Assembly: GCF_009796285.1 (NCBI RefSeq)
Contig: NZ_CP047020.1
Span: 5,642,001 to 5,706,000, forward strand
Length of the DNA: 64,000 bases
Direction: 5' to 3'
DNA from: Streptomyces broussonetiae
GTDB lineage: Bacteria; Actinomycetota; Actinomycetes; Streptomycetales; Streptomycetaceae
The translations under genes were made by a program, and so were the position numbers. This document shows, piece after piece, positions 53,048-61,645 of the stretch. The first letter of the stretch is position 1, and each line of letters begins with the position of its first letter. The notes beneath the pieces are model-generated. The model was given only the letters and a program-made list of their open reading frames with translations. It did no database searches and was not told the DNA's origin.

Positions 53048-54835
53048 ATGGGGACCGAGGGCGCCGACTTCCGGGTCATCGCGGGCCGTTACCGCCTGGA
53101 GGCACGCATCGGGCGTGGCGGCATGGGCGTCGTGTGGCGGGCGAGCGACGAACTGCTGGGGCGCCGGGTCGCGGTCAAGGAACTCCTCGCCGACGACTCG
53201 CTCCCGGACGACGACACGCGGCGCCGCCAGGACCGCACCCTGCGCGAGGCCCGGGCGGTGGCGCAGCTGCGGCACCCGCACATCGTCGTGGTGCACGACG
53301 TCGTGGAGCAGGACGAACGTCCGTACCTGGTGATGGAGCTGATCGAGGGCGCGTCGCTCGCCGACCGGATCGCCCGGGACGGCCCGGTCGACGCCGCGGA
53401 GGCGGCGCGCATCGGCATCGCCCTGCTCAGCGCGGTGCACACCGCGCACGAGGCGGGGGTGCTGCACCGGGACATCAAGCCGGCGAACGTCCTGATCGAG
53501 TCCGGCACCGGCCGGGTCGTGCTCACCGACTTCGGTATCGCGCAGGTCGCGGGCGCCACCACGCTCACCGAGACCGGCTCCTTCGTCGGCTCGCCCGAGT
53601 ACACCGCGCCGGAGCGGATGTCGGGGGTGCGCACCGGGCCGGAGTCCGACCTGTGGTCGCTGGGCGCGCTGCTGTGCACGGCGCTCAGCGGCGAGTCGCC
53701 GTTCCGGCGCGACTCGATCGGCGGCATCCTGCACGCCGTCGTCGCCGCCGAGATCCGGCCCCCCGACGAGGCCGAGCCGCTGCTGCCCGTCGTGCGGGGG
53801 CTGCTGGAGCGGGACCCCGACCGGCGGCTCGGCGCGGCCGACGCCGAGCGGATGCTGCGGACGTACCTGGAGACGGGCCGCACCCCCGAGGTGCCGGGGA
53901 CGCCCGGCCCGGCAGGCGGCACACGCCCCCACCGGATCGGCGGGGGCCGTACGCCCAGGCCGGCGCCGGCAGGAAGCCGTACGGGGAGCCGTACCACCGG
54001 GGCCGCCATGCCCTACTCGCCGACCCAGGCGGACGTTCCGTACGGTGCCCCGCAGCCGTCCGCCGGAACCGTGACGTCGGCCGATCCCCCGGCCCGCACC
54101 ACGACCACGCGCGGGGTGCTGGTCGCGGCACTGCTCGTCGCCGCACTGGCCGGGGCGGGGGTGACGGCGGCCCTGCTGCTGCACCGGGGCGGGGACGGGG
54201 GCGGCGGCAGCCCGGGCGGCACGGCGACCTCCCCGGCGACCGGCAGCGACACGGGCACGGGTACGGGTACCGGGTCAGGCTCAGGATCGGGCTCCGGCGC
54301 GGGCTCCGGATCCGGCCGGAGTCCGGCCTCGTCCCCGGCGGCCGGCTCGGCGGGCCCGTCGGCAACCGGCCCGTCCGCCGGTGCGCACACGGCGCCGTCG
54401 GGCTACCGTACGGCCCGGGACCCGGCCGGCTTCTCGCTCGCCGTACCGCAGGCCTTCACCCGCAGTCCGCAGGGCGAGCGCGTCTTCTATCTCTCGCCGG
54501 GGGAGACCTTCCGTCTCGGCATCAGGGTCTCCGAGCCCCAGCCGGGCGGTCCGCAGGGCATGATGGAGCGGTCGGCGGCCGAGGGCCCGGACACCAACCC
54601 CGGTTACCGCGACGGCCGGGTCACCGGCACCACGCGCGCCGGACACCCGGCCGCGCTCTGGGAGTTCACCTGGGACGGCTTCAGCGCGGCGGAGGGTCCC
54701 CGGCACACGTACGACCTGTGCTGGGAGGATTCCGGGCGGCTGTACGACGTGTGGGTGTCGGCGCCGGTCGGGAAGGTGCGGGAGGCGCGGGAGTACTTCG
54801 ACGTGGCGGTCGACACCTTCGCGCCGGCGACCTGA
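53048..54835 (+). CDS. receptor-type Ser/Thr protein kinase 4
   Basis: A 595-residue kinase with an intact catalytic domain (about 12-280): IGRGGMGVVW, Lys44, HRDIKPAN (Asp142), DFGIAQVAGA, and activation-segment Thr residues (TTLTETGSFVGS). The membrane helix lies at about 356-378 (VLVAALLVAALAGAGVTAA). A Gly/Ser/Thr stretch, encoded by a GGGTACGGGT-like repeat, leads to the ectodomain ARDPAGFSLAVPQAF, with ALWEFTWD. CATGAT ends 6 nt before the ATG at 53048, again a leaderless pattern. Confidence 0.93.
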   Translation: MGTEGADFRVIAGRYRLEARIGRGGMGVVWRASDELLGRRVAVKELLADDSLPDDDTRRRQDRTLREARAVAQLRHPHIVVVHDVVEQDERPYLVMELIEGASLADRIARDGPVDAAEAARIGIALLSAVHTAHEAGVLHRDIKPANVLIESGTGRVVLTDFGIAQVAGATTLTETGSFVGSPEYTAPERMSGVRTGPESDLWSLGALLCTALSGESPFRRDSIGGILHAVVAAEIRPPDEAEPLLPVVRGLLERDPDRRLGAADAERMLRTYLETGRTPEVPGTPGPAGGTRPHRIGGGRTPRPAPAGSRTGSRTTGAAMPYSPTQADVPYGAPQPSAGTVTSADPPARTTTTRGVLVAALLVAALAGAGVTAALLLHRGGDGGGGSPGGTATSPATGSDTGTGTGTGSGSGSGSGAGSGSGRSPASSPAAGSAGPSATGPSAGAHTAPSGYRTARDPAGFSLAVPQAFTRSPQGERVFYLSPGETFRLGIRVSEPQPGGPQGMMERSAAEGPDTNPGYRDGRVTGTTRAGHPAALWEFTWDGFSAAEGPRHTYDLCWEDSGRLYDVWVSAPVGKVREAREYFDVAVDTFAPAT

Positions 54836-54953
54836 CCGGCGGCCCGGTACACGCCCACCGTCGACTGCGTGGCCACGGGCGGCTGCACGGCCCGCGGCCG
54901 GGAGGCGACACGGGCGGTGAACATGAACCCGGTCCTCAAGAACCCGGGACCGC

Positions 54954-55868
54954 TCAGGAGTTCAGGACCCGGTACCGGCCCGGCGTGATTCCGAACTCCC
55001 GGCTGAAGGCGTGCGAGAGGGCGTAGGGGCTGCCGTACCCCGTCTCCCGCGCCACTGTCGCGAGCGGCGCGTCCGAGTCGCGCAGCCGGGTCGCCGCCAG
55101 GGTCAGCTGCCACGAGGTGAGGTACGCCATCGGCGGGCGCCCGACCAGGGAGGTGAAGCGGCGGGACAGGGTGGCGCGGGAGACGCCCGCGCGGGCGGCC
55201 AGCAGGTCGTTCGTCCAGGGCGCCGCCGGGTCGGAGTGCAGGGCGTGCAGGGCCGTGGCCGTCGCCGGGTCGGCCAGTGCGGCGGGCCAGTTGCCGGTGC
55301 GGGCGCGGGCCGCCCAGGCGCGGATCATGTAGACCAGCAACAGGTCCAGCAGTCCGGGCAGGACCAGGCTCGCGCCAGGACGGTCGCCGTCCGCCTCCGA
55401 CTCGCGGGCCAACAGGTCCACGGCTCCCCGCAGTTCGGGGGAGTCGCTGTCGCCGTACGGCAGGTGCACCAGGTCGGGCAGCTCGGCCAGCATCGGATGG
55501 GTCCGGCTGCGGTCCAGGCGGTACTTGCCGCACAGCAGCCGCACCTCGGGCCCGGCTCCCGCGAGCGGCAGCTCCCTCTCCCGTACCGCCTCGAAGGGCC
55601 GCGCCCGGCGTGCCGCGTCCGGTCCCGCCGTCGCGTCCGCCAGCACATGACCGGCGCCGTGCGGCACGAACACCACATCGCCGGTGCCGAGCGGCACCGG
55701 TGCGCCGCCGCCGTCCGGCAGCAGGGCGCAGGTGCCGCTCAGTACGACGTGGAAGCCCGCGCCCTCGTACGGCGCGAGCCGCACGGCCCAGTCGCCGCTC
55801 ACCCGCAGCCGGGCGGAGGAGGGACGCCCCACCCGGACGGCGGAGATCGCGTCACTGACCACGTCCAT
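54954..55868 (-). CDS. AraC-family regulator with cupin sensor
   Basis: A 304-residue regulator. Residues 1-185 form an AraC-binding/cupin_6 domain (SARLRVSGDWAVRLAPYEGA, FVPHGAGHVLAD, LLCGKYRLDRSRTHPMLAEL). The C-terminal 110 residues hold the double helix-turn-helix, with LAARAGVSRATLSRRFTSLV and TVARETGYGSPYALSHAFSREFG broken across the usual two helices. GGGAGG stands 6 nt before the ATG. It is divergent from the MBL hydrolase gene, its most likely target. Confidence 0.92.
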   Translation of the reverse strand: MDVVSDAISAVRVGRPSSARLRVSGDWAVRLAPYEGAGFHVVLSGTCALLPDGGGAPVPLGTGDVVFVPHGAGHVLADATAGPDAARRARPFEAVRERELPLAGAGPEVRLLCGKYRLDRSRTHPMLAELPDLVHLPYGDSDSPELRGAVDLLARESEADGDRPGASLVLPGLLDLLLVYMIRAWAARARTGNWPAALADPATATALHALHSDPAAPWTNDLLAARAGVSRATLSRRFTSLVGRPPMAYLTSWQLTLAATRLRDSDAPLATVARETGYGSPYALSHAFSREFGITPGRYRVLNS

Positions 55869-55963
55869 CGGACACCTCCCTGAGCCCCCTGTGAGGCACC
55901 AGCGTATTCGACAGAGCAGTACAAGCATTGGGATGCTCAGCTCGGATTTCTAGATTGAGGGGC

Positions 55964-56866
55964 ATGGCTGAAGAGAGCGTGCAGAAGTTCGTGATCGGAG
56001 ACGTGGAGGTCCTGCGCGTCGTCGAATGGCAGGGGCCCGTCGCGTCCGCCCGAAAGCTCGTGCCGGACAGCGGCCCCGAGCTGTGGAAGGAGTACGAGGA
56101 GCAGCTCGTGCCCGGGCACTGGGAGCCCGGCGCCGACCTCGCCCTGTCGGCGTTGCAGACCTGGGTGGTGCGCAGCGCCGGGCGGACGGTGCTGGTCGAC
56201 ACCGGTGTGGGCCGGGACCGTGAGCGGCCCGGAAACCCCCTGTTCCACCGGCGCCCCGGCGACCTTCCCGGCCGACTGCTGCAGGCCGGAGTGGACCCCG
56301 CTGAGGTGGACCTCGTGGTCAACACCCATATCCATGCGGACCACTGTGGCTGGAACACCCATGATGTGCACGGTGAGTGGGTGCCCACCTTCCCGCGCGC
56401 CCGCTACCTCCTCCCGGCCGCCGACGACCACCACTTCGGTCCCGCGGGCGGCTACGGCGGCGGCGTACGCGTGGACGACCGGCTCCTCTACGAGGACAGC
56501 GTGGCGCCCGTGCACCGGGCCGGGCAGGCCGTGGTGTGGGAGGACGGGCACCGGATCGACGAGCACCTCGTGCTGGAGCCCGCCCCCGGCCACACACCGG
56601 GCTCCTCCGTCCTGCGGGTCCAATCCCGGGGCGAGCGGGCGGTGTTCGTCGGCGACCTCCTGCACAGCCCGGTGCAGGTCCTGCGCCCCGAGTGCAGCAG
56701 CTGCTTCTGCCTCGATCCGCGTGGGGCGGCCGAGAGCCGGCAGAGGGTGCTCGAACGCGCCGCCGAGGAACGGGAGTTGGTCGTCCCGGCGCACTTCTCC
56801 GGAGCCGGTGCGGTGGAGGTGCGCAAGGCGCGGCACGGCTTCACCCTGCACCGCTGGGCTGCGTGA
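55964..56866 (+). CDS. MBL-fold metallo-hydrolase
   Basis: A 300-residue metallo-beta-lactamase-fold protein. The metal motif is NTHIHADHCGWN near residue 115 (HxHxDH), followed by HTPGSSVL, VFVGDLLHSP and VVPAHFSG. It resembles the lactonase-like group that hydrolyses small esters or lactones, but the substrate is unknown. TAGATT ends 7 nt before the ATG, and a GAGGGG also sits there, so either leaderless or SD-led translation is possible. Divergent from the AraC regulator. Confidence 0.9.
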   Translation: MAEESVQKFVIGDVEVLRVVEWQGPVASARKLVPDSGPELWKEYEEQLVPGHWEPGADLALSALQTWVVRSAGRTVLVDTGVGRDRERPGNPLFHRRPGDLPGRLLQAGVDPAEVDLVVNTHIHADHCGWNTHDVHGEWVPTFPRARYLLPAADDHHFGPAGGYGGGVRVDDRLLYEDSVAPVHRAGQAVVWEDGHRIDEHLVLEPAPGHTPGSSVLRVQSRGERAVFVGDLLHSPVQVLRPECSSCFCLDPRGAAESRQRVLERAAEERELVVPAHFSGAGAVEVRKARHGFTLHRWAA

Positions 56867-56912
56867 CCGCCCCGCTTCGACAATCGCATGGTGCGCACGG
56901 TACTCATGTGAC

Positions 56913-57893
56913 ATGACTGGAGACGGCGAACACCCGCCCGGCGTACGTCTGATCGGTGGCCGCTACCGGCTGGCCGGGCGCCTCGGATCCGGCCCCACCG
57001 GAACCGTCTGGCGCGCCCGGGACGAACAGGGGCGGGGCCTGGTCGCCGTCAAGGAGCCGCTGCTGCCCGGCGATCCGGCCGACGACGAGGACAGCCGCCG
57101 TATCGCACACCGGCTCCACACGGAGGCCCGGGCCGCCTCGCGGGTGCGCCACCCTTCCGCCGTCGTGGTGCTGGACGTCGTCACCGAGGGTCAGGTCCCG
57201 TGGATCGTCATGGAACTGGTGGAGGGCGAGTCGCTGCGCGAGGTGCTGCGGCGCGGCCCGCTGCCGCCCGCCGAGGCCGCCCGGATCGGCCTCGCGGTCC
57301 TCGGCGCCCTGCGTGCGGCGCACGACGTGGGCATCGTGCACCGGGACGTGAAGCCGGCCAACGTCCTGCTGGAGTCCGGCACCGGACGGGTGGTCGTCAC
57401 CGACTTCGGAACCGGCGACGGCCACCCCGAGGACGCGCCCGCCGGGTTCGTCGCCCCCGAGCGCGCCGCGGGCCCGGGTGCAGGCCCGGCCTCCGACCTG
57501 TGGTCCCTGGGCGCGCTGCTGCGCTCCGCGGTCGGGACGGCGGACGCGGTACGGCTCGGCGCGCTCGGCCGGCTGCTGGACCGGCTGCACGCCGACGAGC
57601 CGTCGGCCCGCCCGAACGCGGCGCAGGTCACGGCGGCACTCCGGGAGTACCTCGGCGTCCCGCCCGTACCGGAACCGGGTCGATCGGATCCGGGTCGATC
57701 GGATCCGGATCGGCCGGAACCGGGTCGACGGGAACCTGATCGACCGGGAGCGGCCGGCCCGGCACCGGCTCCCGCCCCCGCTGCCATGGCCACCGCCACC
57801 GCTCCCGAAGACGCCCCCGCCCCCGGCCCGCGTCGCCGCACTCCCCGCACCGCGCTCGGACTGCTCCTGGCGAAAAAAGCCGGACTCGAATGA
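56913..57893 (+). CDS. short Ser/Thr protein kinase 5, no membrane helix
   Basis: A 326-residue kinase. The catalytic domain is present (LGSGPTGTVW, Lys47, HRDVKPAN with Asp145, DFGTGDG), although the activation segment is much shorter than in its neighbours and lacks their Thr/Ser cluster. A linker with a PGRSDPGRSDPDRPEPGR repeat follows. The protein then ends at RTALGLLLAKKAGLE, where the paralogs would have their membrane helix. It may be a naturally cytoplasmic form or a 3'-truncated copy. Confidence 0.85.
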   Translation: MTGDGEHPPGVRLIGGRYRLAGRLGSGPTGTVWRARDEQGRGLVAVKEPLLPGDPADDEDSRRIAHRLHTEARAASRVRHPSAVVVLDVVTEGQVPWIVMELVEGESLREVLRRGPLPPAEAARIGLAVLGALRAAHDVGIVHRDVKPANVLLESGTGRVVVTDFGTGDGHPEDAPAGFVAPERAAGPGAGPASDLWSLGALLRSAVGTADAVRLGALGRLLDRLHADEPSARPNAAQVTAALREYLGVPPVPEPGRSDPGRSDPDRPEPGRREPDRPGAAGPAPAPAPAAMATATAPEDAPAPGPRRRTPRTALGLLLAKKAGLE

Positions 57894-57937
57894 TCGTTCT
57901 GTTCGGCCGGCCGTCAACGCCCTGATCAGTACATTCG

Positions 57938-57957
57938 CTGCCAGTGATCACTGGCAG
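57938..57957. promoter_or_regulatory. 20-bp perfect palindrome
   Basis: CTGCCAGTGA and TCACTGGCAG are perfect 10-bp arms with no spacer. The site lies about 60 bp upstream of the -10 box of the aldehyde dehydrogenase gene and 45 bp after the kinase 5 stop. It looks like a binding site for a dimeric regulator of the dehydrogenase gene. Confidence 0.5.
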
Positions 57958-58029
57958 TATGTGAGCAGGTCGTGAATCCCCGTTACCGACGGGTACACAA
58001 ACCTTTCGCTCCGGCATACCCTGCGCCTC

Positions 58030-59643
58030 ATGACGGAGACGCAGGCCTCGGACATCGCCGGTACCAACCCTCTCGCGCCCGCTCCCGAGGGCGCCCGCAC
58101 CGCCGCCGACGTGGTCACCCCCGAACTGGTGGCCCAGCTGACCAAGGGTGTCGTCGGTTCCGGCCGGACCGCCAACCACACGCCGTTCACCGGCGAGAAG
58201 CTGGCGGATCTGCCCGAGTCCACCCCGGAGGACGTGCAGAGGGCCTTCGAGGCCGCCCGCACCGCGCAGGCCGTGTGGGAGAGGACCCCGGTGGCGCAGC
58301 GGGCCGCCGTCCTGCTGCGCTTCCACGACCTGATGCTGGAGCGGCAGGCCGAGGTCCTCGACCTCATCCAGCTGGAGACCGGCAAGGCCCGCCTGCACGC
58401 GCACGAGGAGGTGCAGGCCGTCGCCGTCGCGGCCCGCCACTACGGCCGCCGGGCCGCCGCCTATCTGAAGCCCAAGCGGCACACCGGCGCCATCCCCACC
58501 CTGACCAAGGTCACCGAACTGCGCCATCCGCGCGGGGTCGTGGGCCAGATCGCCCCCTGGAACTACCCCCTGGAGCTGTCCGTCGGTGACGCGCTGCCCG
58601 CCTTCGTGGCCGGCAACGCGGTCGTGATGAAGCCGGACACCGAGACCTGCCTGACGGCACTGTGGGCGCGGGACCTGCTGATCGAGGCCGGCCTGCCCGA
58701 GGGCGTCTTCCAGGTGGTGCTCGGCGAGGGTCCGGTGGTGGGCCCCGAGGTCGTCAGGCACGCCGACTACGTCTCCTTCACCGGCTCCACCCGCACCGGC
58801 CGCGAGGTCGCCCAGGGCGCCGCAGCCCGCCTGGTCGGCGTCTCCCTCGAACTCGGCGGCAAGAACGCCATGCTGGTGCTGGAGGACGCCGACATCGAGA
58901 AGGCCGCCGCCGGTGCCGTACGCGCCTGCTTCTCCTCCGCCGGACAGCTCTGCATCTCCATCGAGCGGCTGTACGTCCACGAGTCGGTCGCCGACGCCTT
59001 CCTGGAGCGCTTCGCCGCCCGCACGAAGGCCATGCGGCTCGGCAACTCCCTCGCCTACGGCGCCGACATGGGCTCGCTGGTGGGCGAGCGCCAGCTCAAG
59101 ACCGTCGAACGGCACGTGGAGGAGGCCGTGGCGAAGGGCGCGAAGCTGGTCGCGGGTGGCAAGTCCCGCCCGGACATCGGCCCGTACTTCTTCGAGCCCA
59201 CCATCCTCGACGGCGTCGAGGGCTCCATGGCCGTCTGCGAGGAGGAGACCTTCGGCCCGGTCGTCGCGATCTACCGCTTCTCCTCCGACGACGAGGCGGT
59301 CGAACGCGCCAACGCCACGCCGTACGGCCTCAACTCCTCGGTCTGGACGACGAACGCCCGGCGCGGCCGCGAGGTCGCCGCCCGCCTGCGCACCGGCACG
59401 GTGAACGTCAACGAGGGCTACGCACCCGCCTACGGCAGCGCCCAGGCCCCGATGGGCGGCATGAAGGACTCCGGCCTCGGCCGCCGCCACGGCTCCGAGG
59501 GCATCCTCAAGTACACCGAGGCGCAGACGGTGGCCCAGCAGCGGCTGCTGCCGATGGCGCCCTCGCTGGGGATGGACGACGCGTCGTACGCGGCGTTCAT
59601 GAGCCGGAGCCTGCGCCTGATGAAGGCGTTCCGGTTCAGGTGA
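58030..59643 (+). CDS. gabD: succinate-semialdehyde dehydrogenase
   Basis: A 537-residue aldehyde dehydrogenase. The NAD(P) fold shows GQIAPWNYPL and FTGSTRTG, the catalytic Glu is in LELGGKNAM near 280, and the catalytic Cys is in SSAGQLCISIERL near 312. The sequence and its 30-residue N-terminal extension fit the actinobacterial NADP-type succinate-semialdehyde dehydrogenases, which feed GABA-derived carbon into the citric acid cycle. TACCCT ends 7 nt before the ATG. An upstream palindrome may control it. Confidence 0.88.
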   Translation: MTETQASDIAGTNPLAPAPEGARTAADVVTPELVAQLTKGVVGSGRTANHTPFTGEKLADLPESTPEDVQRAFEAARTAQAVWERTPVAQRAAVLLRFHDLMLERQAEVLDLIQLETGKARLHAHEEVQAVAVAARHYGRRAAAYLKPKRHTGAIPTLTKVTELRHPRGVVGQIAPWNYPLELSVGDALPAFVAGNAVVMKPDTETCLTALWARDLLIEAGLPEGVFQVVLGEGPVVGPEVVRHADYVSFTGSTRTGREVAQGAAARLVGVSLELGGKNAMLVLEDADIEKAAAGAVRACFSSAGQLCISIERLYVHESVADAFLERFAARTKAMRLGNSLAYGADMGSLVGERQLKTVERHVEEAVAKGAKLVAGGKSRPDIGPYFFEPTILDGVEGSMAVCEEETFGPVVAIYRFSSDDEAVERANATPYGLNSSVWTTNARRGREVAARLRTGTVNVNEGYAPAYGSAQAPMGGMKDSGLGRRHGSEGILKYTEAQTVAQQRLLPMAPSLGMDDASYAAFMSRSLRLMKAFRFR

Positions 59644-59742
59644 CCCGCCCGGCGGTGCGGGGCCGTATGTGACATGCGGCTCCGCCGCCGGGAGCGCCCA
59701 GCCATCGACGGCCCGCACGCGAAACTCAACGAGGAGACCCCC

Positions 59743-61527
59743 GTGCCGCAAGACGCCCACGCCTACGACTACGACGTCCTGATCGTCGGCTCCGGTTTCG
59801 GCGGTTCCGTATCAGCCCTCCGCCTGACCGAGAAGGGGTACAAGGTAGGCGTGCTGGAGGCCGGCCGCCGCTTCACCCGCGAGGCCCTCCCGAAGAACTC
59901 CTGGGACCTCAAGAACTACCTGTGGGCCCCGCAGTTCGGCATGTACGGCATCCAGCGCATCCACCTGCTGGGCAATGTGATGGTGCTGGCGGGAGCGGGC
60001 GTGGGCGGTGGCTCGCTCAACTACGCCAACACCCTCTACGTCCCGCCGAAAGCCTTCTTCGAGGACCCCCAGTGGAAGGACATCACCGACTGGCAGGAGG
60101 AGCTGAAGCCGTACTACGACCAGGCCCAGCGCATGCTCGGCGTCCGCCTGAACCCGACGATGACACCGTCCGACGTGCATCTGAAGGCGGCGGCCCAGCA
60201 GATGGGTGTCGGCGACACCTTCCATCTCGCCCCGGTCGGCGTGTTCTTCGGCGACGGCAAGGACGCCGACGGGACGACGAGGACGAACCCGGGACAGCAG
60301 GTCGACGACCCGTACTTCGGCGGAGCCGGCCCGTCCCGCAACGCCTGCACCGAGTGCGGCGAGTGCATGACCGGCTGCCGCCACGGCGCGAAGAACACCC
60401 TCAACGAGAACTACCTCCACCTCGCCCAGCAGGCGGGCGCGGTGGTCCACCCCATGACGACGGTCGTGTCCGTCACGGACGACTCGCGCGGCGGGTACGC
60501 GGTGGCGACCCTGCCGACAGACCGGAAGAAGAAGGGCGAGGGCCGCCTCTTCACGGCCCGGAAGGTCGTCCTCGCGGCGGGCACCTACGGCACCCAGACC
60601 CTGCTGCACCGCATGAAGGCCGGCGGTCAGCTGCCCTACCTCTCCGCCCGGCTCGGCGAGCTGACCCGGACCAACTCCGAGGCGCTGGTCGGCGCGCAGA
60701 CCGACAACCGCCGATACCGCAGGGCGCACGGCGCGGCGAAGGCCGACTTCACCCAGGGCGTCGCCATCACGTCCTCGATCCATCCGGACGAGAACACCCA
60801 CATCGAGCCGGTCCGCTACGGCAGGGGCTCCAACGCGATGGGCGGACTGTCGATCCTCCAGGTGCCCTACGCGGAGGGCTCGTCGCGCGCGCTGGCCTGG
60901 CTGGCCAACGCGGCCAGGCACCCCCTGCTGGTCCTGCGCTCGCTGTCCAACCGGCGCTGGTCCGAGCGGACCATCATCGGCCTGGTCATGCAGTCGCTGG
61001 ACAACTCCCTGACCACGTATCTGAAGCCGGGCGGGGTCGGCAAGGGCCTGCTCACCGCCCGCCAGGGCCACGGCGCCCCCAACCCCAAGCAGATCAAGGC
61101 CGCCACGCAGGCCGCCACCGTACTCGCCGCCGAGATCAACGGCTTCGCCGGCAGCAATGTCGGCGAGCTGATGGGCACCCCGCTGACCGCGCACTTCCTC
61201 GGCGGCTGCCCCATCGGTGACTCGGCGCAGACGGGAGTGATCGACCCGTACCACCGTCTGTACGGCCACCCCGGTATCTCGGTCGTGGACGGCGCCGCGG
61301 TCTCGGCGAACCTGGGCGTGAACCCCTCGCTGACGATCACCGCGCAGGCCGAGCGCGCGATGTCCCTCTGGCCGAACAAGGGCGAGGAGGATCCGCGTCC
61401 GGCGCCGGGAGCGGCGTACGAGCGGCTGAAGCCGGTGGAGCCGTGCTCCCCGGCGGTCCCGGAGGGGGCGTTCGGCGCCCTGCGCCTGCCGTTCCTGGGG
61501 ATGCCGACGGTGCCGCCGAAGAAGTAG
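59743..61527 (+). CDS. GMC-family oxidoreductase, cholesterol-oxidase-like
   Basis: A 594-residue FAD enzyme. The dinucleotide site is VLIVGSGFGGSVSALRL at the N-terminus. The C-terminal part has SVVDGAAVSANLGVNPSLTI as in GMC oxidases. Near residue 205 it carries CTECGECMTGC, a CxxCxxCxxxC pattern that could hold a [4Fe-4S] cluster and is typical of the ChoD-like subgroup. In Mycobacterium the related choD lies beside guaB3. No signal peptide, so cytoplasmic. GTG at 59743 has GAGGAG 6 nt upstream. The substrate is not established. Confidence 0.85.
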   Translation: MPQDAHAYDYDVLIVGSGFGGSVSALRLTEKGYKVGVLEAGRRFTREALPKNSWDLKNYLWAPQFGMYGIQRIHLLGNVMVLAGAGVGGGSLNYANTLYVPPKAFFEDPQWKDITDWQEELKPYYDQAQRMLGVRLNPTMTPSDVHLKAAAQQMGVGDTFHLAPVGVFFGDGKDADGTTRTNPGQQVDDPYFGGAGPSRNACTECGECMTGCRHGAKNTLNENYLHLAQQAGAVVHPMTTVVSVTDDSRGGYAVATLPTDRKKKGEGRLFTARKVVLAAGTYGTQTLLHRMKAGGQLPYLSARLGELTRTNSEALVGAQTDNRRYRRAHGAAKADFTQGVAITSSIHPDENTHIEPVRYGRGSNAMGGLSILQVPYAEGSSRALAWLANAARHPLLVLRSLSNRRWSERTIIGLVMQSLDNSLTTYLKPGGVGKGLLTARQGHGAPNPKQIKAATQAATVLAAEINGFAGSNVGELMGTPLTAHFLGGCPIGDSAQTGVIDPYHRLYGHPGISVVDGAAVSANLGVNPSLTITAQAERAMSLWPNKGEEDPRPAPGAAYERLKPVEPCSPAVPEGAFGALRLPFLGMPTVPPKK

Positions 61528-61605
61528 TACCGAAGGAGTGGTGGCGAAGATGCGGCGCCCAGGAAGTGGCCGGGGAAGTGGTGCGGTCCGCGGTCCGGGC
61601 GGGCG

Positions 61606-61645
61606 AAGGGGGACCTGCATCCCCCTCCGAAGGCAGGTCCCCCTT
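61606..61645 (+). terminator. GMC oxidoreductase terminator
   Basis: AAGGGGGACCTGC (61606-61618) pairs perfectly with GCAGGTCCCCCTT (61633-61645). The arms are 13 bp and the tail is T-rich. It begins about 80 bp after the stop codon. Confidence 0.85.

Noticed and set aside
57628..59760. 710-codon minus-strand open frame opposite gabD
   Set aside because: Antisense shadow of a clear aldehyde dehydrogenase; no family features.
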